Shown here one piece after another: positions 1 to 9,900 of a stretch of DNA of 64,000 bases (the stretch's first letter is position 1; every line of letters begins with the position of its first letter). The position numbers and the translations under genes are program-made. The notes under the pieces are model-generated. The model had not been told where the DNA came from, did not search any database, and worked only from the letters and a program-made list of their open reading frames with translations. The stretch spans positions 39,093,366 to 39,157,365 of the forward strand of contig CAIIXF020000001.1 of NCBI GenBank assembly GCA_903813345.2. Direction: 5' to 3'. This stretch comes from Owenia fusiformis. Lineage: Eukaryota > Annelida > Polychaeta > Sabellida > Oweniidae.

Positions 1-1009
1 AAGAGCTTTTGCCTCAGTGCTAGACTTTTCATGGTAAAATGGAGAAAATTAGGCCCCGGTATATCTGACTTCATAACTTAGTCATTATTTCCGATGGAAC
101 CATGTATGATACATCGTTGGAAAGCTAAAATGATTATCTTGATGAATAAATTATTCAAATATGCAAATTAGATATGACGTCATCAATATGGCCGCCATTT
201 TACTTATTAGAAAAATAACGCTGTAAAATACAATTCATAGGTAATCATGAATTAATCCATTTGCCCCTACATCACATCCAATCAAATATAAATTATAAAA
301 TAGGACAAAAAACTAGACAAAAATATAATTGCCCATGAATTTGTCATTTGCAGATGATATCTGGAACAATTCATAGCACCGTCGGCCGACCATAACGTTT
401 ATAATCTTATCAAATCTCATTTTCTACTAAAATCCTTGATTTTTTTACCAAAATATTGATGGTATTACAAAAACAATTAATTATTACATTTGTGTCTTAT
501 TTTGTCTACTGATATCAATACATAATATAAATATGAAGTTAATTAAATCATTCTGGATCAATACATGTATAGAAGATAAGAGAATTCTGTTACCATGACA
601 ACGGGTAAGTGGATGAAACATTTTGTAAGAATTTGCAATTTACAGTACAATTAATTCACTAGCGTCCAGATTGATTTCAATTCTATCCTCAAAAAAAAAT
701 CTGCTCAAAGTTTTAACTTATTGTTGGCATTATGGCAATGAATATATGTTACCATGGCAACAGATTATGGTTTAACTTGACAAGTCATGCTTAGTTTGTT
801 TGTTTGTTTGTTTGTTTTATTCATTATTTATATTGAAAAGTTACAATCGTATAAATTGGACATTTAGATTGATTGATTTATGCCTCTTGTAATTTCCTTT
901 AATTTTTCCCATCGTTTTTACATTTCAACCTACAGATTGTTGGTTGAAGAAGGTATTGAATGAGATATACTCTGTGCTATAGTACTACTGTAACTTTATA
1001 TTCATGTCC

Positions 1010-1257
1010 AATGTGTCTGCCAGCAGGAGTTGCCCAAACTCATATCCTCTCCTCTTGCTGTTTAGAAGGAACACTTCATATGAACCCCTTTCCACATTCT
1101 GTCCTGGAATGGTGACAGGTCCCTAGCTGGCTACACAGAACATACTGCTTTTCTTGTTGTCAGGTAATATCCCTGGCCAATGGCTTAGTGCATTAACTAA
1201 AGTGCAGGACAGGAGGCAGTTGCAAGGCCCTCAATCAGGTCAATCATAAATGAGCAT
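1010..1257 (-). pseudogene. piggyBac transposase remnant, C-terminal Cys-rich tail
   Basis: Starts after a strong acceptor (GTTTGTTTTCAG). One frame reads CSFMIDLIEGLATA, like the F...LI..L segment that follows the ILY helix in piggyBac proteins; another reads ALSHWPGILPDNKKSSMFC, like the H.P....K..C entry to the Cys-rich domain. Frames change and TAG stops intervene, so this is a decayed copy. This is the least certain of the transposase blocks. Confidence 0.42.
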
Positions 1258-1546
1258 CTGAAAACAAACATCAGTAATATTATTTATAAATGTTCACTTA
1301 CATTGAAATCGATATATATATTGTGATGTATATTCAAAATTGTAATTGATATTAAAAGAAAATTAAAGAAAATATCATTTTATATCAGTTTCTTTAAAAT
1401 AGATACAATACATTTGTTACATGATTACACTGCCATATGAGGGTTATGGAAATTCATTATCAGACTTGACAGTCAAGGGGCTAGCTAATGATATGAGCAG
1501 CTGTTGAGAACAGTTGCAAACTCGACACCTACTGTAGTGAAAAGAT

Positions 1547-2038
1547 TACCGGATTTTCTCGCATATAAGCCCTGGGCGTATAACTGAAAGAAGGGGTAAT
1601 TTCGTCTGTTATTTTACCTCTTATTTTTCACCCATGGGCGTATAAGTGTACTACTTTCGATTTTTGGCACAGTGGGCGTAAAGGTGAGAAGAGCTGATGA
1701 ATACAATGGTTTCTCAAAGACTACCGTACCTACTGTTGTAGTCCTACCGCATGTTTTGTAAGAATTATAAAGGAAATGTCAACTTCAACCTTGGACTTAA
1801 TGTTGAAACAAAGTAACAACAGAACGATCCACCACTGCCACTTACTGCACAGCGTTGAACTTAATGTTGAAACAAAGTAACGATAGAACGATCTGCCAGT
1901 GACAAAATACTCTAGAATTTATTGAAAAAATCAATAAATAGTCATTTTTATAGGCCCATGGGTGTATAAGCGTACTACATTCGATTTTTGGCCCATGGGC
2001 CTAAATTTAGGGGGGTGTATATGCGAGAAAATCCGGTA
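1547..2038. mobile_element. TA-flanked MITE with ~25-bp terminal inverted repeats
   Basis: Left end TACCGGATTTTCTCGCATAT and right end ATGCGAGAAAATCCGGTA are inverted copies flanked by TA, as expected for Tc1/mariner/pogo or ISL2EU-type elements. Inside, the motif GGGCGTATAAGTGTACTAC and its variants recur near both ends, and a segment with TTAATGTTGAAACAAAG is duplicated (near 1800 and 1861). No coding capacity. It is inserted between two transposase exons of the piggyBac-like element. Confidence 0.75.
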
Positions 2039-2138
2039 GCTAGTATATGTACATGTATGTACCAAAAGTACCCTCTCAATGATCAGTTTCGACCATACCT
2101 GTAGCTCATGCTGACATGAGTTTTCTTAAACTACATAC

Positions 2139-2301
2139 CTTTGCATTGTCTTTTCTGTATCTGTGTGCTCCATATACAATGTAAGAGTTAAGCAGCATTC
2201 AACTGAGTATTGCAACGCCCACTTTATGCCAGTATTGGAGTTCATCCATCACTGTGTGATCATTTGATCTGTGCTATCGACTGTCCCCATCGGTTGTTAT
2301 C
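2139..2301 (-). pseudogene. piggyBac transposase remnant, C-terminal core exon
   Basis: Bounded by ATATTGCAG and AAAG/GTATGT. One frame gives WGQSIAQIK, resembling the conserved MGGVDxxDQ block. A shifted frame gives ELQYWHKVGVAILS, a TGA stop, then MLLNSYIVYGAHRYRK, which fits the family's KWYKK...MLLNAYILY helix. A frameshift, a stop before the first block and the TGA show decay. Family assignment rests on this pattern and on the neighbouring blocks. Confidence 0.6.
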
Positions 2302-3070
2302 CTGCAATATGTAAATGATTAGGCTATCTGATTATCATTTGTATAACAAATATTAGTTTTACTTATCATATGAACGAATTTCAGAAAATGCGCTATATGT
2401 TCAATAAATATTTTGTACAAATCTATGTACCACGATTCCTTTCTTGAGACATGTATTTCACTGAGTCTGTTCAATGTGTTCTTTCTACTGTTTAGTAGTT
2501 ACAATATGCACCAGTCAGAAATAACATACAAATATTTATTTCTATTGAGGTTGAATACCTGTGCATCTTTCACTAGTGATATTTCACGAAGCCCGAAGTG
2601 CAAGTGGAATATCTTGTGAAAGTGTCAAGTGTCAAGCATTCACCAAAAATAGAATTAAATATTTATTTTATTATTCACTGTTATATTCCTCACTCACATA
2701 TTTGGAATGACAAACTATTGATTTCTAATTAATCATAACAATGTACCCCCGAATATATACAATCAAAATTACACTGGACTAAGTTGTGACAGATGAATAT
2801 TGCTTGTTATTTTTGTTGATTTAATTTCAGTAGTACCATTCTTCTGTTTTCAGGGTAAACTAAATCAAATGTCTGAGAGGAACAAAGAAAAAAAATAAAA
2901 TAAAGTTATTTCATGTAACTTGTCTAAAGATATATGGCATTAACCAGGAAAGTTATGCACTGTTCCTGTGGTGTGAATATGTTTTAAATGTGAAAGCAAA
3001 ATATAAAAGTGTAAAAATAGGGTCTTGTATTACATATTTTCACAGAAAGTTATCAAGGTAAAAATTTTAC

Positions 3071-3309
3071 CTCTTGCTCATAGAGACCAGTCCCGCAATC
3101 AGAGCAATGTTTTCATGGAGAGTATTATGGCAGAATTCCCGTTGAACGCAGAAATCAAGCACCTGACCTTGCAGCTTGATATAGGGGTTGCAGCCAGGCT
3201 TGTCTTCAACTAATGCAACCTCATTATTGTTCATGTGCCAGAACCGCAAAAGTAGCTGAAATCGGTCTCTTGTAAAGTTTTTTCCTAACTGGGGGTTGCC
3301 TGATTCCAT
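3071..3309 (-). pseudogene. piggyBac transposase remnant, N-terminal part of DDE domain
   Basis: The translation from 3309 matches the start of the piggyBac (PGBD4-like) transposase domain: TRDRFQLLLRFWHMNNNE followed by a short linker and FCVQREFC. In this family the next block normally begins with a catalytic Asp in an (L/I)DE context; here the corresponding place reads HENIALIA, so the Asp appears lost and the copy is probably inactive. The block begins exactly after TTATAG and ends at AAGAG/GTAAAA, so it looks like an exon rather than an arbitrary fragment. Confidence 0.72.
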
Positions 3310-4684
3310 CTATAATGAGAAAATGCATAGAGGTTATTTACTTGGAGGGATTGAACGTGGGGTTTATTTCCCTAGGATCATGATTTTTCATTTTTCGAAT
3401 TTTCTTTTCTAAAATTAAATTCTTTTTCCTTCAAAAATCTTAATTTTGGGCCAAATTTTTCATTTTAGGCCGAATTTTCATTTTTTCATACACAGTACTT
3501 TATATCATTTTACTTCATGATTTGAATTCATACATTACAAAATGTTTTTATTTTTTTTATTTAGTGACCTGTTTCTGTACATGACCTATAAAATACTGTA
3601 TAATCAGTCTTCTGATTAGTCTAATTAATCTTATGAAAAGGTTATTGTGTCACAATAATGGCAATACACATATGTTCAGGGTTGGCTCTGGAAATTGACT
3701 TGCGGGACTTGAATTTAAATAAATGAGCTTTGGGTCCACTTTTTTCAGAAATGCCCAAGAAAAGTACAAAGAAACGGCCTCTTAGCCTTTAGGCCGAGAA
3801 TGACACCTGCCTTTCCCCTTGGCCATCAGTGATAAAACAAACATTACGTGTTTTTGTCCAATATGACTCCAGTGTTGCTTTCTGAATCAAACACATATTT
3901 AGCAGCATCTCAATGAAGGCTTTCATTCAGAGATGGATGTACTGTATTTTCCCACTGTATAGCCTACTGCAATCTTTGAGAAACTCCTCTTCTCTTTGTG
4001 CTGTAAAGGAAAGATCATTGTATATAAATATTTATTCCATAATTATAATAGCATGTTTTCCCTGGGAAATAAATAAGATTTCGCATCAGACAAAATCCTG
4101 TTTCAGATCCCATATTGGATCCGATATCAGAAGAATTCAATTGTATCATTTTATATCACACCATCATTGGGTGATGACATTCAAAACTTATAAATAAGTT
4201 TCAGTTGTGTTGGGGTATTAATATTTTCCCTGAGAAAATATGATATTGATCTTGAAGAATATCACTTTGACACTTGGGCTATTGCCCTCGGTCAATATGA
4301 TATTTTCCTTGGCCAATATTATATTTTCCCACAGAATAAAATTCATATACCATCCTTCCCATTAAATAATCTCTATATAACATAACATTTACTATATACA
4401 AGGAAGTAGCCATAATGGAAATGAGGGAAATTTCAAAAAAATATTTATACTGAAGCTGAAGTAGAGTGTTTACCTAAATTTAAATCTGCCTCTTCCAGAG
4501 ATCAAATTGATTTTATTGGGGCAATACTAGAATAATGTGCTTTCCTTTATCTTCACAGACTTAATATACACATACTGTCCAAATAAATGTTTTCCTGAAA
4601 AATGGTGGTGAGGCAAACGCCTCACCTGTCTCAAGTTTGGCTTCACCCATGTTACAGGTACAGGTACTGTATAACTACAGTTGG

Positions 4685-4908
4685 GGACAAAAATAAATGA
4701 CAGGTCGATTTTCGATCACCATTTCCTAATTATGGTCGTCTGAAAGCCCAACATTTCCAATATTGTCTAGATACATATCCCTTAAAATTTGTATATTTCA
4801 TATTTTGTATAATCTCATCCACTGATGTATGGCCTCTTGAAAATTCTCTTATTTTTAACATGGGAAATTCTCACTTCAGCAAATCCACCTGTCATTTATT
4901 TATGTCCT
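4685..4908 (+). mobile_element. MITE copy 1, ACCTGTCATTTATTT termini
   Basis: Ends are GGACAAAAATAAATGACAGG and CCTGTCATTTATTTATGTCC, inverted repeats of about 20 bp. Noncoding, 224 bp, nested inside the piggyBac-like element. A second, internally deleted copy lies 570 bp away in the opposite orientation. Confidence 0.72.
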
Positions 4909-5474
4909 GAACTGTACCTGTATGAATACAGTAGATAAAAAATTATTGGTACATCCCTTTTCATATACAAATATGACCTTCATGCTGAACAAATACTGTT
5001 AAACACTTTTGTACATGTTGTAATGTATTGTAAAACACATTGTATTGTACTATACTACATTAATTATAATCAATATCATAAAGCTTGTACATGTACATAA
5101 ATTGCAATTATGTACTTTACTCTAGTAATATTGGTAAACACTGAAACACTGTTTAATTGCCTACCTGTACATTGCAGTTGTTCAGCATAACATTTCACTG
5201 TACTTTCAGCAGTCATATGATCCCAAACTCCATCCATGTATTAATCAAAGTAAATATCATTGATGCGGCATTTGGTATTGTTTGCTTTGTCTGGTTCCTA
5301 AAACATATATTGTCAGCTACACAACAGTATAGCGCTTCACTTTATTCAGTGACTGACTATGTTGTAGTCAAAGCAGGGATTAAAAAAATAAATTGAGGCG
5401 GGACAACTAAGGCAAAACTGGACTGAAATACAACATTACTGTAATTCAATTAAAAAACATCTGACACAGATTGG

Positions 5475-5587
5475 AACATAAATAAATGACAGGTGGATTT
5501 GCTGAAGTGAGGATTTCCAATGTTAAAAATGTTGGAAAGTATGGGCTTTCAGATGGCCATGGTTGGTGATAGAAAATCCACCTGTCC
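5475..5587 (-). mobile_element. MITE copy 2, inverted and internally deleted
   Basis: Begins ACATAAATAAATGACAGGTG, the reverse complement of the right end of the 4685-4908 element, and shares GGATTTGCTGAAGTGAG and TGGGCTTTCAGA with it. Around 100 bp of the interior are missing and its far end stops at CCACCTGTCC, so it is a shorter, truncated relative. Confidence 0.66.
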
Positions 5588-6279
5588 ACTTGAGTCTCAA
5601 GCCAATTCTCACGATATACATGTAGTGGCCTTAGAAGAAGGTAATTCCCAACTGTATTTGTCTTTGAAAAAGTTTGCTATCAGCTCTAGATGCATGGATA
5701 TTGTACATAGCCATACACGTCAATGTAAAGGAGTATTCGGTATACTAGTATATGTATTGCATTGTCCATGGCAATGAAACAGTGCAATGAAATAGTACAA
5801 TGAAATGATAAAGAAACAATAAGAAAATCAAAAATAAAATTGAAAAAAAATTCATGAATTCTGCAGTTCATTAGTGGTTTAGACACTATAGAGCCATAAA
5901 TATCATAAAATCAATAAATATTTGTTATCAGATATACATACAGTACCTTTCTCTGTGTCATTACATTGCAAAAAGACAATGATCCCTCAAGAATATGCGA
6001 TATATTTAGGAGCAAATTTGTTCATTTTTAACCTGGATGGCGCCATTTTGAATGTCACATGATCACCATGATCAAGTCATGTGACTTAATTTTCCAAGTA
6101 TGTTATTTGCTCTATTTACACTCTAAATAAAATATGTTCGATAATAGTATTCATCTAATAGTTAGATGAAAATAATTCAGTTCAAATAATTCAGCTGATA
6201 ACTTACAATGTCGATTATAATTGACACAACTCAAAAAAAATCTTGACTGGAATTTTTCTGGTCCTTCCGGGCTATTTAC

Positions 6280-6457
6280 CTTATCAAATTGTGATCTTTC
6301 CTTTGATTGCTGAGGTCCAGGGACACATCTTCACTGATTACAAGGTATGGGAATATTCCCATCATCATCGGACTTGCTTCGGACACCAGAGAGATCAGAA
6401 TCACTATCAAATAGGCTCTCAATAAAAATCACTGCCATCGTCATTTAGTGCCGCCAT
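6280..6457 (-). pseudogene. Possible piggyBac transposase first exon
   Basis: ATG at 6457 opens MAALNDDGSDFY and stops at TGA. A +1 frame continues ESLFDSDSDLSG then RSKSDDD, an acidic Ser/Asp-rich run of the kind that begins many piggyBac transposases. A donor-like AAG/GTAAAT lies at 6279. No catalytic residues are here. Position just inside the element's right end supports the call, but composition alone is weak evidence. Confidence 0.35.
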
Positions 6458-6658
6458 TTTTCCCGCCAAATATTTGTTTGAAAATTTGTTTTTATTTTTC
6501 CTATTTTTAAAAACTCGATCAAGTTGAGAAAAATGAACAAACAAGCACAGTGTTTCGAAATATTTATTGTTTTAGACATACAATATCATGTTTATTTGTG
6601 AAGATCTGCATGTCTTACATAATTACTGAGGGGAATCCCCTTTTACATGGGAATGACG

Positions 6659-6765
6659 TAAAGCCGATCTCATCGGCTTTAGCACTGAAGCAAAGGTTTT
6701 TCAGAGCCGATTTAATCGGCTCTCGCAAACACAAATGTGACGTCAGAGCCGATTAAATCGGCTCT
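6659..6765. repeat. Three subterminal palindromes of the piggyBac-like element
   Basis: 6659-6681: arms TAAAGCCGAT/ATCGGCTTTA around CTC. 6703-6723: arms AGAGCCGAT/ATCGGCTCT around TTA. 6745-6765: the same arms around TAA. The last two are offset by exactly 42 bp and share flanks (CTCGCA), so they form a short direct duplication. They lie 14-120 bp inside the transposon tip, where transposase binding sites are expected; a binding role is inference. Confidence 0.8.
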
Positions 6766-6839
6766 CGCATTGACGGGGTTAAGAACCTCCTATATATAAT
6801 ACATTTTGACAATTATAGTGGAAAGAAAAATCTGCCCAC

Positions 6840-6998
6840 CTGATGGATTAGTTCTGAATATGTGTAGCTTTGAACTCTTTGGTCCCTCATCCAGATTTGT
6901 GTAGCTTCTGATATGTACCTCATAATCCGTATTAGGCATCAGTTCTCCAAACATATGTGATGTTATACCAGGCCCAACTCTTGTTACATTAGCGGTAC
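6840..6998 (-). CDS. Receptor exon 12: second half of D6 (FN3), last exon in window
   Basis: Acceptor ATTTACAG, donor CATCAG/GTGGGC; 159 bp, phase 1 to 1. The peptide contains GELMPNTDYEVHIRSYTN, the FN3 'L.p.t.Y.v.i.a.t' signature, and ends FRTNPS. The next exon should carry juxtamembrane and transmembrane sequence in phase 1; none was found between 6839 and base 1, a stretch taken up by a piggyBac-like transposon that starts 57 bp beyond this donor. Confidence 0.82.
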
Positions 6999-9900
6999 CT
7001 GTAAATGTTAAGATTTACCATTTTCAAGATTTAAGATTCATGATTTAATTCAGAGATTTTTTATGTGATGAAATACAAGAATTTGAGGAATTTTGTAACT
7101 ATTTCAGATAAATATCATAATTTGGTTTTAACAACAACAAAAAATGTTAATTCAGAAAATATTCCTTTGATACCACCTAACAGATGTATAAATCTGAACT
7201 AAATGTACAAAGCAATTTTACTGAAATTGTGATAAAGATGATAACAGGATAGCATTTTAATTTAAAGTTTAATTTAACATTAAAGACTACACACCATTCA
7301 GACAGTGCGCTTCTGCTGTCCACTGACATATGTTTAAAATGTAGCCCTGTATGAAGACCTTGCTCTCATGACAGCTTGGAGCGCCCTTCCATGCTATACT
7401 CAAACTTCTCTCACTTTGTTCCGTTAGCCTCAGGTCACTTGGTGCTGTCTTTGGCACTATAAATCATGGATAATACAAACATCATACCTTTACTTCCGAC
7501 AAGGAGAATGTATGTCATGAATGTTTGCACTTAGTCAAGTACAGCAGAGATGGATGAATGGACAGATAGACTGACAGACAGACAGAGGCTGAAAATATTG
7601 CCTCACATTATGTAATAGAGACATAAAAGGGATAAAACACAACTGTCAATCTTGTCACTTAGATACGAATGGATAGAATCGTATTGTGTTTACATAATAA
7701 AACAAAATATTGAATAAAATGCCATGGCAGAGAACAGTGTGGGAGATGTGTAAGATACCATGGCAGAGTACAGTGTGGGAAATGGGTAAGATACCATGGC
7801 AGAGTACAGTGTGGGAGATTGATAAGATGTTATGGTAGAGAAGAGTGTGGGAGATGGGTAAGATGTTAAGGTAGAGTACAGTGTGGGAGATTGGTAATAT
7901 GCCATGGCTGAGAACAGTGTGGGAGATGGGTAAGATGTTATGGCAGAGAAGAGTGTGGGAGATGGGTAAGATGTTAAGGTAGAGTACAGTGTGGGAGATT
8001 GGTAATATGCCATGGCTGAGAACAGTGTGGGAGATGGGTAAGATGTTATGGCAGAGAAGAGTGTGGGAGATGGGTAAGATGTTAAGGTAGAGTACAGTGT
8101 GGGAGATTGGTAATATGCCATGGCTGAGAACAGTGTGGGAGATGGGTAAGATGTTATGGCAGAGAAGAGTGTGGGAGATGGGTAAGATGTTAAGGTAGAG
8201 TACAGTGTGGGAGATTGGTAATATGCCATGGCTGAGAACAGTGTGGGAGATGGGTAAGATGCCATGGCAGGGAACAGTGTGAGAGACGGGTAATATGTTA
8301 TGGTAGAGTACAGTGTGGGGGATTGGTAATATGCCATGGCTGAGAACAGTGTGGGAGATGGGTAAGATGCCATGGCAGGGAACAGTGTGGGAGATTGGTA
8401 AGATGTTATGGTAGTGAAGCTTTAATACAGTACCTGAGTCATGCCAGACAGAACACAACCAATCAGTCATGCCACTGCTTGTGTTGGCCACCTCTACAGA
8501 TATAGCAACATTATACTGAACACTCTCTGTCAGGTCTAGTTCAAGTAGCAACTCATTCTCACCATGTGACACTCGCCTCCAAATCAAGTCGCTTCCCTCC
8601 TACAAAACAAATTGTTAATTTGGTGATACTGCAATTAGCTTAAATGAAAATTTTGTCTCATTTACCTAAAATGATAATTTTGTAATATCTCAATTTGATA
8701 AATGATAATTTGGCGATATTTACAATTAGCTAAAATAATAATTTTGTAATATCTCAATTTGATAAATTATAATTTGGCGATATTTACAATTAGCTAAAAT
8801 GATAATTTTGTAATATCTCAATTTGATAAATTATAATTTGGTGATCTCTGCAATTAGCTTAAATTATAATTTTGTAAGATCTCAATTAGATAAAATGATA
8901 GTTTTGTGATATCTCAGAGGCTAAAATGATAATTTTGTGATATATCATTAGTAAAAATGATAATTTTGTGATATCTCATCAGCTATAATGATAATTTAGT
9001 GATGTTTTTAAAATAACAGCGTGATGATCATTTTGATAGTCACAGTTATATATACAGTGAAATAAATAATAATCCAATGTCTAAACTAAAAATCTAAATA
9101 GTCCATCTTCTTTCCCTTTGGCAGTTGATCATACATGTTTACTCTCATTCTGACCCACTTGCTCTTCGACTCCAGATCCCTTATACAGTATATGAAATGA
9201 CCCACTTGCTCTTTGACTCCAGATCCCTTACATATGAAATGACCCACTTGCTCTTTGACTCCAGATCCCTTACATATGAAATGACCCACTTGGTCTTTGA
9301 CTCCAGATCCCTTACATATGAAATGACCCACTTGGTCTTTGACTCCAGATCCCTTACATATGAAATGACCCACTTGCTCTTGGACTCCAGATCCCTTACA
9401 TATGAAATGACCCACTTGATCTTTGACTCCAGATACCTTACATATGAAATGACACACTTGCTCTTTAACTCCAGATCCCTTACATATGAAATGACCCACT
9501 TGGTCTTTGACTCCAGATCCCTTACATATGAAATGACCCACTTGGTCTTTGACTCCAGATCCCTTACATATGAAATGACCCACTTGCTCTTTGACTCCAG
9601 ATCCCTTACATATGAAATGACCCACTTGGTCTTTGACTCCAGATCCCTTACATATGAAATGACCCACTTGGTCTTTGACTCCAGATCCCTTACATATGAA
9701 ATGACCCACTTGCTCTTTGACTCCAGATCCCTTACATATGAAATGACCCACTTGCTCTTTGACTCCAGATCCCTTATACAGTATATGAAATGACCCACTT
9801 GCTCTTTGACTCCAGATCCCTTACATATGAAATGACCCACTTGGTCTTTGACTCCAGATCCCTTACATATGAAATGACCCACTTGGTCTTTGACTCCAGA

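Larger units (their letters stand above)
1..6782 (-). mobile_element. piggyBac-like DNA transposon, right end intact, left tip outside window
   Basis: The right terminus has the TTAA target site (6779-6782) followed inward, on the minus strand, by CCCCGTCAATGCG; TTAA plus a CCC tip is the piggyBac hallmark. Inside are three subterminal palindromes (6659-6765). The reverse complement of bases 3-24 matches 6680-6701 at 18 of 22 positions, all differences transitions, so the window opens inside the opposite subterminal repeat. A decayed transposase lies between on the minus strand (about 6457, 3309-3071, 2301-2139, 1257-1010). Nested MITEs occupy 1547-2038, 4685-4908 and 5475-5587. The element lies in a receptor intron. 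The left tip and its TTAA cannot be seen. Confidence 0.72.

Noticed and set aside
3071-3309. A host gene exon belonging to the receptor
   Set aside because: The peptide matches the piggyBac transposase domain and lies inside a transposon with TTAA-CCCC end. No FN3 or membrane segment is present.
6243-6425. Plus-strand hydrophobic frame as a membrane protein or receptor TM exon
   Set aside because: Wrong strand for the receptor, no splice sites in the needed phase, and the minus strand has an acidic piggyBac-type N-terminus here.
7655-8587. A 310-residue ILPISHTV repeat protein
   Set aside because: It is exon 10 read through its splice donor into a 36-bp minisatellite; reported as a read-through finding, not as a gene.
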